From positions 1 to 64,000 of the forward strand of contig NZ_BOOP01000013.1 of the NCBI RefSeq assembly GCF_016863295.1: a stretch of DNA of 64,000 nucleotides, read 5' to 3'. The notes under the pieces were generated by a model, which was given only the letters and a program-made list of their open reading frames with translations, did not search any database and was not told the DNA's origin. Source of the stretch: Planotetraspora phitsanulokensis. Its GTDB lineage: Bacteria > Actinomycetota > Actinomycetes > Streptosporangiales > Streptosporangiaceae. This document shows, in pieces, positions 51,814-59,801 of this stretch. Every line of letters starts with the position of its first letter. Positions within the stretch are counted from its first letter, which is position 1. The position numbers and the translations under genes were made by a program.

Positions 51814-51910
51814 ACACCCGAGAGCCGAATGATGTCCCGACCCGTTTCGAGCACGACTGGCCCCGGAGTCGGCCACGCTCTCCGGACGACGCGCCGGGAC
51901 GCGAATTGAG

Positions 51911-51941
51911 TTGCGCCGTCCCTGGACGGCATTGCTAGCGT
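51911..51941 (+). promoter_or_regulatory. Probable promoter of the erm leader
   Basis: TTGCGC and, 19 bases on, TAGCGT fit a vegetative actinomycete promoter. The -10 box ends seven bases before the leader ATG, so transcription would start at or next to that ATG (a leaderless leader). Prediction only. Confidence 0.45.
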
Positions 51942-51948
51942 GCCGGAC

Positions 51949-51987
51949 ATGTACTGCCCGTTCTTCATCAGGATCCGTCGCTCCTAG
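51949..51987 (+). CDS. Leader peptide of the erm gene
   Basis: A 12-codon frame, MYCPFFIRIRRS, then TAG, 108 bases before the methyltransferase. It contains Arg-Ile-Arg. Macrolides are known to stall ribosomes at Arg/Lys-X-Arg/Lys (+X+) motifs in leader peptides of inducible erm genes. The last codons (CGC TCC) can pair with the erm ribosome-binding site. Start lacks a Shine-Dalgarno, consistent with a leaderless message. Function inferred from position and motif. Confidence 0.55.
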   Translation: MYCPFFIRIRRS

Positions 51988-52090
51988 CGGCGGGCTGCTT
52001 CGCGTTCACCTTCTCAGCTCCGCCGCCTTCGGTGTCCTCGCCGGTGCGGCTCCTCGTGCTGCCCGGCTCCATCCGGGTCCACGCGGAGCG
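51979..52090 (+). promoter_or_regulatory. Candidate translational attenuator
   Basis: The ribosome-binding region GGAGCG (52085-52090) is complementary to CGCTCC (51979-51984, leader end). The overlapping GCGGAGC (52083-52089) is complementary to GCTCCGC (52017-52023). The two pairings are mutually exclusive, as needed for a switch that frees or hides the site when a ribosome stalls on the leader. Confidence 0.5.
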
Positions 52091-52095
52091 CATCC

Positions 52096-52911
52096 ATGCA
52101 TCACCCCTACCAAGGCGGACGGCACGAGCTCGGCCAGAATTTCCTGGTCGACCGCTCGGTGATCGCCACCATCGAAGAACTGGTCGCCCTGACGACCGGC
52201 CCGATCGTCGAGATCGGCCCCGGCGACGGCGCACTGACGCTGCCGCTGAGCGGCTCGGGCAGGCCGATCACCGCCGTCGAAGTCGACCCCCGGCGTGCGT
52301 CGAGGCTCGCGAGCCGGGCCGCCCGGAACGTCACCGTCGTCAACGCGGACGTGCTGCGATACCGGTTCCCCCGGCACCCGCACGTGATCGTCGGAAACGT
52401 CCCGTTCCACCTGACGACCGCCATCCTGAGGAGGATCCTGCCCGCGGGTCACTGGCGGGAGGCGGTGCTGCTGGTGCAGTGGGAGGTCGCCCGCAGACGG
52501 GCGGGAGTCGGCGGCGCCAGCATGCTGACGGCGGCCTGGTGGCCGTGGTACGAGTTCGGGCTGTGCCGACGGGTGCCGGCCCGTTCCTTCCGCCCGATGC
52601 CGTCCGTCGACGGCGGGCTGCTGACGATGACGCGCCGAGCCGTCCCGCTCGTCGGAGAGCGCGGGCGGTATCAGGATTTCGTGCGGCAGGTCTTCACCGG
52701 ACGTGGCCGAGGGCTCGCCGAGATCCTCGGCAGGGTCACACGTGGCGACCGCACGGCCGTACGCGACTGGATGAAGCGGGAAGAAGTGTCACCGCACCTG
52801 CTCCCGAAGGACCTGACCGCCGAGCAGTGGGCCACGCTGTGGAACACGGTCGGCGGCAGTGACGCGCACACCGGAGATGCTCGCGTTCACCGACGGCCTG
52901 GGCGGTCGTGA
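52096..52911 (+). CDS. erm: 23S rRNA adenine-N6 methyltransferase, Erm family
   Basis: A 271-residue methyltransferase of the KsgA/Erm family. Motif order: ELGQNFLVDRSVIATI, motif I VEIGPGDGALTLPL, acidic VEVDPRRASRL, NADVLRYRF, and catalytic motif IV NVPFHLTTAILRRIL. The family methylates A2058 of 23S rRNA, giving resistance to macrolides, lincosamides and streptogramin B. The QNFLVD form and basic C-terminus resemble actinomycete ErmE-type enzymes; the subclass cannot be fixed by eye. The ATG has GGAG seven bases upstream. Probably self-protective or intrinsic. Confidence 0.92.
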   Translation: MHHPYQGGRHELGQNFLVDRSVIATIEELVALTTGPIVEIGPGDGALTLPLSGSGRPITAVEVDPRRASRLASRAARNVTVVNADVLRYRFPRHPHVIVGNVPFHLTTAILRRILPAGHWREAVLLVQWEVARRRAGVGGASMLTAAWWPWYEFGLCRRVPARSFRPMPSVDGGLLTMTRRAVPLVGERGRYQDFVRQVFTGRGRGLAEILGRVTRGDRTAVRDWMKREEVSPHLLPKDLTAEQWATLWNTVGGSDAHTGDARVHRRPGRS

Positions 52912-52917
52912 AAAGGG

Positions 52918-52978
52918 GGAGGGGCCGCCCGCTGACGAGGTGCATGTGGTGCCACCTCGTCGCGCGGACGACCCCTCC
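52918..52978. terminator. Bidirectional nested hairpin
   Basis: GACGAGGTG (52934-52942) pairs with CACCTCGTC (52953-52961), and outer GGAGGGG (52918-52924) pairs with CCCCTCC (52972-52978). It lies between the convergent erm gene and the exoprotein gene. Confidence 0.75.
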
Positions 52979-53031
52979 TCGACCTTCTGCAGTGCGCCGG
53001 GCTGCAGTGCGCCCGGCCCCCGTCCTCGTGC

Positions 53032-53892
53032 CTAGAGGACGAGCCCGAGGCCGAGACCCAGGCGGAGCCGCAGCGCGAGGGCCAAGTTCACGTTCGCGTT
53101 GACGTTGGCGTGGACAGCCGCGTGGGCGTTGACGTTGGCGTTGACGCCGGCCGTCGCCAGCGGCGTGTAGGTCGTGAACGGCCGCGGCCTGACGAACACC
53201 GACGTGGTCGGGCGAGGCGTGTACAGCACCGTGGTGGTGGTGTTGGTCGTGGTCGGCAGCGTCGTCACCGTGGTGGTGGTGTTGTTCGTCGCCGGCAGCG
53301 TCGTCACCGTGCTGGTGGTCGTGGCCGGCACGCTCTGCGTCTGGGTGACGGTGCCGCCGCCGTTCCCAGGGTCGTCGTTCTGCTGCTGCTGTTGCTGTTG
53401 CTGCTGTTGCTGGGCGGCGTTTTGGGTGGCGTTGTTTGTGCTGGCGTTTGAGCTGTCGCCCCCCGTGGCGGTGTTGTTGTTCGTCTGGTTCAACACCGGC
53501 GGGTCGGTCGGCCCCGTAACGGAAGACGTGGCCGGGCCCGCGTCCGAGGTCTGGTCCGTGGTCGCGGTCGTGTCCGACGACTGGGACGGCGTCAGTGTGA
53601 CGTTGATGTCGTGCAGCAGGTGCTGGCGCTCGCGCTGGTTGAGGCTCCCGCGCTGCCGCTGGCGGTCGCGGTTGCGGTTGAAGTTGCGGTTGCGGTTGCG
53701 GTGCTCGGAGTCCCAGCTGGTGTCATCGTCATCGTCGTCGGCGACGTGGCGGAGAAGCTGGCTCGGGACGCTGCTGAGCTTGCCGGCGGAGGCGCCGGCC
53801 GAAGAGGCGGTGACGGCGCCGAGCACGAGGGCGCCGCTCGTCAGGGTGGCGGTGGTGGCGAGCACCGCGATGAGGCCATGAGCCTTGGGCAT
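53032..53892 (-). CDS. Secreted low-complexity protein, Asp/Gln/Thr-rich
   Basis: A 286-residue exoprotein. Signal peptide to about residue 34. Blocks in order: acidic DDDDDD, basic RNRNRNFNRNRDRQRQRG, helical NQRERQHLLHDINVTL, Ser/Thr segment, a run of 11 Gln, Thr-rich repeats (TTTSTVTTLP, TTTTVTTLP), and a C-terminal NVNANVNAHAAVHANVNANV tail ending LGLGLGLVL. Mostly disordered, with no known domain. ATG 53892 has AGGAGAG upstream. The first 130 residues are duplicated at 54285-54683. Confidence 0.8.
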   Translation of the reverse strand: MPKAHGLIAVLATTATLTSGALVLGAVTASSAGASAGKLSSVPSQLLRHVADDDDDDTSWDSEHRNRNRNFNRNRDRQRQRGSLNQRERQHLLHDINVTLTPSQSSDTTATTDQTSDAGPATSSVTGPTDPPVLNQTNNNTATGGDSSNASTNNATQNAAQQQQQQQQQQQNDDPGNGGGTVTQTQSVPATTTSTVTTLPATNNTTTTVTTLPTTTNTTTTVLYTPRPTTSVFVRPRPFTTYTPLATAGVNANVNAHAAVHANVNANVNLALALRLRLGLGLGLVL

Positions 53893-54297
53893 GTGGGTTT
53901 CTCTCCTAGAAAGGAATACTGCCCTGCATTCGATATTTTTCAGAATCGGCATTGAATGCAATCTCTGAAAACACTGCAGATCGACACTGCGTTGTCTTGT
54001 TTCCTGGCCATCCGTGACGCAAACGGTGATCAGCGGCTTTTGCCTTTTGGCTGACATTTCATTGAAGAAGCCACGGGAATCTCGCAGAGAGGCATGTCGA
54101 ATATCCCTCCTGTCGTATTTTGTGGGCACGCTGATAGATGTCCGATGTGTCATGCAAATATCGTTGTGTCCGGACAGGAGGAATTGGCAGCATAAAGACA
54201 CTGAGAAAGGCAGCGGTATTGTGGCGCCGTTTCGGCGGATGACCGGAAAATGCGTTACGGAGGTGAGTTGTCGGGCATGGGTGACTACGGGCGTGAT
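53519..54297 (+). repeat. Tandem duplication, unit 1 (779 bases)
   Basis: This segment and the next, 54298-55128, are near-identical. It covers the first 42% of the exoprotein gene, its ribosome-binding site and promoter region, and the first bases of the oxidoreductase reading frame (GGCATGGGTGACTACGG). The join to unit 2 is at GGCGTGAT|ACGGAAG. A 35-base segment present in unit 2 (about 55069-55103) is missing here. Confidence 0.9.
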
Positions 54298-54683
54298 ACG
54301 GAAGACGTGGTCGGGCCCGCGTCCGAGGTCTGGTCCGTGGTCGCGGTCGTGTCCGACGTCTGGGACGGCGTCAGCGCGACGTTGATGTCATGCAGCAGGT
54401 GCTGGCGCTCGCGCTGGTTGAGGCGCCCGTGCTGCCGCTGCCGGTCGCGGTTGCGGTTGAAGTTCCGGTTCCGGTTGCGGTGCACGGAGTCCAGGTTGTT
54501 GTCGTCATCGTCGTCGTCGTCGTCGTCGTCGGCGACGTGGCGGAGAAGCTGGCTAGGGACGCTGCTGAGCTTGCCGGCGGAGGCGCCGGCCGAAGAGGCG
54601 GTGACGGCGCCGAACACGAAGGCGCCGCTCGTCAGGGTGGCGGTGGTGGCGAGCACCGCGATGAGGCCATGAGCCTTGGGCAT
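54285..54683 (-). pseudogene. Truncated duplicate of the low-complexity exoprotein
   Basis: A 132-residue frame, nearly identical to the first part of the product of 53032-53892 (same MPKAHGLIAVLATTATLTSG signal), but it runs into the duplication join and stops after TSSVSRP. The Asp run is ten residues, four longer than in the full copy, from a CGT/CGA trinucleotide expansion. Its promoter, ribosome-binding site and signal peptide are intact, so a secreted short form could still be made. Confidence 0.8.
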
Positions 54684-55128
54684 GTGGGTTTCTCTCCTAG
54701 AAAGGAATACTGCCCTGCATTCGATATTTTTCAGAATCGGCATTGAATGCAATCTCTGAAAAACGCTGCAGATCAACACTGAGTTGTCTTGTTTCCCGGC
54801 CATCCGTGACGCAAACGGTGATCGGCGGCTTTTGCCTTTTGGCTGACATTTCATTGAAGAAGCCACGGGAATCTCGCAGGGAGGCATGTCGAATATCCCT
54901 CCTGTCGTATTTTGTGGGCACGCCGGCAGATGTCCGATGTGTCATACAAATATCGTTGTGTCCGGACAGGAGGAATTGGCAGCATAAAGACACTGAGAAA
55001 GGCAACGGTATTGTGGCGCCGTTTCGGCGGATGACCGGAAAATGTGTCACGGAGGTGAGTTGTCGGACTCCGGGAACAACCGCCCGCCCCGGGAGGTTCT
55101 CGCGGGCATGGGTGACTACGGGCGTGAT
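54298..55128 (+). repeat. Tandem duplication, unit 2 (831 bases)
   Basis: The second unit, 52 bases longer: 12 from the Asp-codon expansion and about 35 from the segment before the oxidoreductase start. Scattered single-base differences show that some time has passed since the duplication. Confidence 0.9.
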
Positions 55129-55998
55129 GTCGAATTCGGATACTTCCTCGTGCCGAACGCCGGGGATCCCCTGCTGAGGACCGCGCAGGCGGCCGACCGG
55201 CTTGGGCTCGACCTGATCGGCGTTCAGGACCATCCCTATCAGCGTCGTTATGTCGACACGTGGACGCTCCTCAGCGTCATCGCGGCTGGCACCGAGCGCA
55301 TCAGGGTCTTTCCCGACGTCGCGAGCCTGCCTCTGCGCCCGCCGGCGGTGCTGGCCAAGTCGGCCGCGAGTCTGGACCTGCTCAGCGGCGGGCGGGCCGA
55401 GCTGGGCCTCGGGGCGGGCGCCTTCTGGGACGCCATCGAGGCGTACGGCGGGCCACGCCGTACGCCCGGGGAGGCCATCGGCGCGCTGGAGGAGGCGATC
55501 ACGGTCATCCGGGGAATCTGGAGCACCGAGCCCGCCCTGCGGTTCGAGGGCTCGCACTACCGGCTGAAGGGCGCCAAGCCCGGCCCGGCCCCGGCGCATC
55601 CCATCGAGATCTGGCTCGGCGTGCGCGGGCCCAGGGCCCTTGCGCTCACCGGCAGGACGGCGGACGGCTGGCTGCCCTCGAGCAGTTGGGCGTCGCCCGA
55701 ACTGCTGCCCGGCTTCAACGCGCGCATCGATGAGGCCGCCGTGGAGGCGGGACGCGAGCCGAGGGAGATCCGTCGGCTGTACAACGTCAACGGCACGATC
55801 ACCGACGGCCCGTCCTCGGGCTTCCTCAACGGCCCCGCCGACCAGTGGGTCGAGGAACTGACCGACGTCGCGGTCGGCTACGGCATGGACACGTTCGTCT
55901 TCTGGGGTGAGGGGGACCAGGAGGTCCAGCTCCGCAGGTTCGCCGAAGAGGTCGTGCCGGCCGTACGGGAAAGGGTCGCGCAGGAGCGCGCGGGCTGA
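55108..55998 (+). CDS. LLM-class F420-type oxidoreductase
   Basis: A 296-residue luciferase-like enzyme: VEFGYFLVPNAGDPLL, LIGVQDHPYQRRYVDTWTLL, LRPPAVLAKSAASLDLLSGG, RTPGEAIGALEEAITVIRGI and IWLGVRGPRALALTGRTADG. It matches the N-terminal domain of the fusion at 35764-38028 motif for motif, so both probably descend from one LLM group. Start ATG 55108 with GGGAGG upstream. Its first bases and promoter region are part of the tandem duplication, and it is divergent from the truncated exoprotein copy. Confidence 0.9.
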   Translation: MGDYGRDVEFGYFLVPNAGDPLLRTAQAADRLGLDLIGVQDHPYQRRYVDTWTLLSVIAAGTERIRVFPDVASLPLRPPAVLAKSAASLDLLSGGRAELGLGAGAFWDAIEAYGGPRRTPGEAIGALEEAITVIRGIWSTEPALRFEGSHYRLKGAKPGPAPAHPIEIWLGVRGPRALALTGRTADGWLPSSSWASPELLPGFNARIDEAAVEAGREPREIRRLYNVNGTITDGPSSGFLNGPADQWVEELTDVAVGYGMDTFVFWGEGDQEVQLRRFAEEVVPAVRERVAQERAG

Positions 55999-56004
55999 CC
56001 GGCG

Positions 56005-56670
56005 TCAGGGGGTGAGGAGCCGGCGCCCGGCCCGGTGCCCTCCGAGGATGATGAGGGGCGTCAGCACCCAGAGGTAGGGGACGCCGTCCATCACCCAGCT
56101 CAGCGCGGCCGTGATCAGCCAGAAGGCGCCGTTCACGGTCAGTGTCAGCGCGATGACCCGCAGGTGGAAGATGTCCGTGCCCGGCTTGGTTACCCCGCCG
56201 CGCACGGCGGCGAGGTTCAGGCCGGCCTGGCAGAACAGCAGGCCGGCCTCCGCGACGGCGAAGAGGGTCACCGACAGCGGGTTCAGCGAGGACTCGCCGA
56301 TCAGGGCCGTCGGGTACGGCAGCAGCACCACGAGGATGAGCAACGGGATGTGGAGGCGCAACATCCACCGGCTCATGCCGGTGATCTGGTCGAACAGCCG
56401 GTGATGCTGGCGCCAGGTCGCCCACAGCACCAGGAAGGCGATGAGGAACGCCAGGAAGATGCCGGCGTTCTCGCCGAGGAAGTGCCACAGCTCGCGGGCC
56501 ATCGCCATGCGGTCGGCGTCGCCCCGGCGGGAGAGCCCCTCAGGGCGGGGGATCTCGATGACGAGCAGGGTCATGGCGATGGCGAAGACCGCGTCGGTGA
56601 ACATGCCCATCCGCTCATGGGTCAGCCCCGGCGGGACCGTGGTGGCGTCCGGCGATTCGGCGGCGGTCAT
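56005..56670 (-). CDS. TMEM175-family membrane protein
   Basis: A 221-residue integral membrane protein with six helices. The family signature is RMGMFTDAVFAIAMTLLVIE in helix 1 (RxxxFxDxVxAI). Bacterial members are tetrameric potassium-selective channels. ATG 56670 has GAGGAG six bases upstream. It ends seven bases from the convergent oxidoreductase gene. The 330 bases to the next gene hold no other gene. Confidence 0.88.
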   Translation of the reverse strand: MTAAESPDATTVPPGLTHERMGMFTDAVFAIAMTLLVIEIPRPEGLSRRGDADRMAMARELWHFLGENAGIFLAFLIAFLVLWATWRQHHRLFDQITGMSRWMLRLHIPLLILVVLLPYPTALIGESSLNPLSVTLFAVAEAGLLFCQAGLNLAAVRGGVTKPGTDIFHLRVIALTLTVNGAFWLITAALSWVMDGVPYLWVLTPLIILGGHRAGRRLLTP

Positions 56671-57000
56671 CGGGCTCCTCGGCGCAGGATCGGCATTCGC
56701 GGCGAACGGGAGGATAGTCGCAAACGCCCGAACATGTGCGCGCCCGCTCACCAGACGGACGACATCGCACATGGCCTGATGCCGGGGCGGCCGCTCGAAG
56801 AGGATCTCCCGGCTCCCCCTGTAGAGACGGGTTCGTCGCGGCGGACCGTGGCCGTCTCACAGCGGAGATTCAGGCGATCTTCAGCCGTTCACCAGGCGGC
56901 CACCGGGTCATCCATCGTGTGTCATCGCGGTGTCGGGACTCGTCTTTACCGTCCGAAAGGCCCCCAGTAACCACAAGTCAATAATGGGAGGGCCTGGACG

Positions 57001-58434
57001 ATGTTGAGGCGCAAGGCCACGATCGCGACGTTCCTCGCGGCCGTCAGCGTGACAGCCGGCACCGCGGTCGCGGTGCTGGGCGACGCCACGGTCGCGTCGG
57101 CGGCGACCGCCACCTTCACTCCGGTCGCGGACACCTATGTCGACAACTCCGTGACCACCACCAACTACGGCACCTCGGCTCAGCTCGGCGTGGACAACTC
57201 GCCCGTCAAGCGGATGTTCCTGAAATTCACCGTGTCCGGCGTGAGCGGAACCGTCACCGGGGCCAAGCTGCGCGTCCACACCGACGACGTGTCCGGCGCG
57301 GAGAGCCCCAGCGGCGGCACCTACAAGGCGATGAGCAACACCACCTGGTCGGAGACCGGGGTGACCTGGGCCAACCAGCCCGCCATCGACGGCGCGACCC
57401 TCGGCTCCGTCGGTTCGGTCGTGCGCAACTCCTGGTACGAGGTCGACGTGACCTCCTACGTCAAGGGCAACGGCACGTTCAGCATCGGCGTCACCTCGTC
57501 GAGCAGCGACGGCGCCGACTTCGACTCGCGTGAATCGGGGTCGACCGCTCCGCAGCTGGTCGTCACGACCGGCACGTCCTCGACCCCCACCCCCACGCCC
57601 ACCCCCACGCCCACCCCCACGACCACGCCGCCGTCCGGTGACCCGGTCCTCGTCGGCGCGGGCGACATCGCGAACTCCGGTTCCGGTGACACCGCCACGG
57701 CGGCCCTGCTCGACGGCATCCCCGGCACCGTCTTCACCGCCGGCGACGACGCCTACGACAACGGCTCCACCGCGGACTTCAACAACTACTACGCGCCCAC
57801 CTGGGGCCGGCACAAGGCACGCACACGTCCGGTGGCCGGCAACCACGAGTACAACACCTCGGGAGCCTCGGGGTACTTCGGCTACTTCGGGTCGGCCGCG
57901 GGAGAGCAGGGCAAGGGCTACTACTCCTACAACCTCGGCAACTGGCACATCGTGGCGCTGAACTCCAACTGCTCCTCGATCGGCGGCTGCAACGCCGGTT
58001 CGGCTCAGGAGCAGTGGCTGCGCGCCGACCTGGCGGCCAACACCCGGCCGTGCACGCTCGCCATGTGGCACCACCCCCGCTTCACCTCGGGGTCCAACCA
58101 CGCGCCCACGACCTCCGTCGGCCCGCTGGTGCAGGCGCTGTACGACAACAACGCCGAGGTGGTCGTCACCGGTCACAACCACCAGTACGAGCGGTTCGCG
58201 CCGATGAACCCCAGCGGGCAGCTCGACAACGCCCGCGGCATCCGGCACTTCGTCGTGGGAACCGGAGGTGCCGGAATGTACAACTTCGGCACGATCCAGC
58301 CCAACAGTGAAGTCCGGAACAACAACACCTTCGGCGTGCTGAAGTTCACCCTGCACTCCAACAGCTACACCTGGCAGTTCGTGCCTCAGTCGGGCAAGAC
58401 CTTCACCGACAGCGGCACCAACTCCTGCCACTGA
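57001..58434 (+). CDS. Secreted metallophosphoesterase with DNRLRE domain
   Basis: A 477-residue exoprotein. Signal peptide (residues 1-34), then a carbohydrate-binding-like DNRLRE domain (38-190: ATFTPVADTYVDNSVTTTNY), a Thr-Pro linker of PTPTPT repeats (193-213), and a calcineurin-like phosphatase domain (217-470) with VGAGDIAN, TAGDDAYDNG, VAGNHEY, MWHHPRF and VTGHNHQYER. All metal ligands are present. Resembles acid/purple phosphatases acting outside the cell. GGGAGG precedes the ATG. A hairpin separates it from the MFS gene. Confidence 0.92.
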   Translation: MLRRKATIATFLAAVSVTAGTAVAVLGDATVASAATATFTPVADTYVDNSVTTTNYGTSAQLGVDNSPVKRMFLKFTVSGVSGTVTGAKLRVHTDDVSGAESPSGGTYKAMSNTTWSETGVTWANQPAIDGATLGSVGSVVRNSWYEVDVTSYVKGNGTFSIGVTSSSSDGADFDSRESGSTAPQLVVTTGTSSTPTPTPTPTPTPTTTPPSGDPVLVGAGDIANSGSGDTATAALLDGIPGTVFTAGDDAYDNGSTADFNNYYAPTWGRHKARTRPVAGNHEYNTSGASGYFGYFGSAAGEQGKGYYSYNLGNWHIVALNSNCSSIGGCNAGSAQEQWLRADLAANTRPCTLAMWHHPRFTSGSNHAPTTSVGPLVQALYDNNAEVVVTGHNHQYERFAPMNPSGQLDNARGIRHFVVGTGGAGMYNFGTIQPNSEVRNNNTFGVLKFTLHSNSYTWQFVPQSGKTFTDSGTNSCH

Positions 58435-58449
58435 TCCCGGCCGTACGGC

Positions 58450-58486
58450 GCCGCGCCCGGCGTGCTCCCCGCACACCGGGCGCGGC
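58450..58486 (+). terminator. Hairpin between phosphatase and MFS genes
   Basis: GCCGCGCCCGG (58450-58460) pairs with CCGGGCGCGGC (58476-58486), 11 pairs, with inner GTGC/GCAC. It may end the phosphatase message or attenuate read-through into the MFS gene. Confidence 0.7.
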
Positions 58487-58505
58487 ATCCCCCCAACTCG
58501 GGAAG

Positions 58506-59801
58506 GTGTGCACGCCCGTGTACCTGTCCACGATCGGCCGGCAGAAGCAGGCCGCGCCCGGCGGCCGGATCGGCCGGAGCAGATGGACGGCCGTCGGCGC
58601 CAACGTGTTCGCGCTCGGCACCGTCAGCCTCGTCACCGACATCTCCTCGGAGATGGTCACCGCGATCCTGCCCGTCTACCTCGTCGTCGGCCTGCAGTTC
58701 AGCCCCGCCGCCTACGGAGTCATCGACGGCGCCTACACGGGTGCCACGGTGTTGTTGCGCCTCGTCGGCGGATATCTGGCCGACCGGGTGCGGCGGCGCA
58801 AGGCCGTCGCGGGCGTCGGATACGGCCTGTCCGCGATCGCGAAGCTCGGCCTGATCGCGGCGGGTGGATCGGTGACCGCCATCGGCCTGGTGATCGCCGC
58901 CGACCGCGCGGGCAAGGGCCTGCGCACCGCTCCGCGTGACGCGCTGATCACCCTGTCCGCCCCGCCGGACCAGTTGGGCAGGGCCTTCGGCGTGCACCGG
59001 ACGATGGACAGCGTGGGGGCGTTCCTCGGCCCCCTCGTCGCACTCGCCGTGCTCGCCATGGCCGGGCAGCGGTACGACGCCGTGTTCGTCACCAGCTTCT
59101 GCGTCGCCGCGTTCGCCGTGGTGGTGCTGGCGTTGTTCGTCCGGGACCACGGAGGGCCGGCCTCGGCCCCGCAGCGGTCCGGGGGACAGGTGTCGGTACG
59201 GCAGGCCGCCGGCCTGCTGCGCATCTCCGGCGTGCGCAGGCTCCTCGCCGCGGCGTGCCTGCTCGGTCTGGCCACGGTGGGGGACGGCTTCGTCTACCTG
59301 CTGCTCCAGCGCAGGGAGGACCTGTCGCTCGGCTGGTTCCCGCTGCTCGCCGTGGGGACGAGCCTGGCCTACCTGCTGCTCGCCGCCCCGCTGGGCGTCC
59401 TGGCCGACCGTGTGGGCCGGCTCCCTGTGACGCTCTGCGGCTACGGCGCCCTGATCCTGGTGTACCTGGCACTGCTCGGGCCGGTCGGCGGGCCGGTGCT
59501 CGTCGTAGCCGTGCTCGGCCTCTACGGACTCTTCTACGCCGCCACCGACGGCATCCTGATGGCGCTGGCGGCGCCCCTGCTGCCCGAACGGTTGCGCACA
59601 ACCGGGCTGGCGCTCGTGCAGACCGGCCAGGCCGTCGCCTATCTGGGGTCGTCGGTCCTGTTCGGCCTGGCATGGCAGTTGTGGGGGACCGGCGTCGCGT
59701 GCCTGCTCGCCGTACTGGCCGCGGGGATCGCGATCGCGGCGACGGCGGTGCTGCTGTCCGGGCAGACCCGGCGGCCGATCGGAACGGAGGCGACATCATG
59801 A
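58506..59801 (+). CDS. MFS transporter, 12-TM
   Basis: A 431-residue transporter: FALGTVSLVTDISSEMVTAI (helix 1 with an acidic pair), GGYLADRVRRRKAVAGVGYG (motif A), GKGLRTAPRDALITL and RTMDSVGAFLGPLVAL. The helix-1 D-S-E and RTAPRDAL patterns match an MFS group linked to phosphate-ester metabolism or drug export; the substrate is unknown. Start GTG 58506 or 58518. Its stop overlaps the next start as ATGA. Confidence 0.88.
   Translation: MCTPVYLSTIGRQKQAAPGGRIGRSRWTAVGANVFALGTVSLVTDISSEMVTAILPVYLVVGLQFSPAAYGVIDGAYTGATVLLRLVGGYLADRVRRRKAVAGVGYGLSAIAKLGLIAAGGSVTAIGLVIAADRAGKGLRTAPRDALITLSAPPDQLGRAFGVHRTMDSVGAFLGPLVALAVLAMAGQRYDAVFVTSFCVAAFAVVVLALFVRDHGGPASAPQRSGGQVSVRQAAGLLRISGVRRLLAAACLLGLATVGDGFVYLLLQRREDLSLGWFPLLAVGTSLAYLLLAAPLGVLADRVGRLPVTLCGYGALILVYLALLGPVGGPVLVVAVLGLYGLFYAATDGILMALAAPLLPERLRTTGLALVQTGQAVAYLGSSVLFGLAWQLWGTGVACLLAVLAAGIAIAATAVLLSGQTRRPIGTEATS

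Noticed and set aside
56908-58488. A 526-codon minus-strand frame opposite the metallophosphoesterase gene
   Set aside because: It is the complement of a clear coding sequence. Its residues are Gly/Val/Arg/Asp-rich, as expected from GC bias, and no domain appears.
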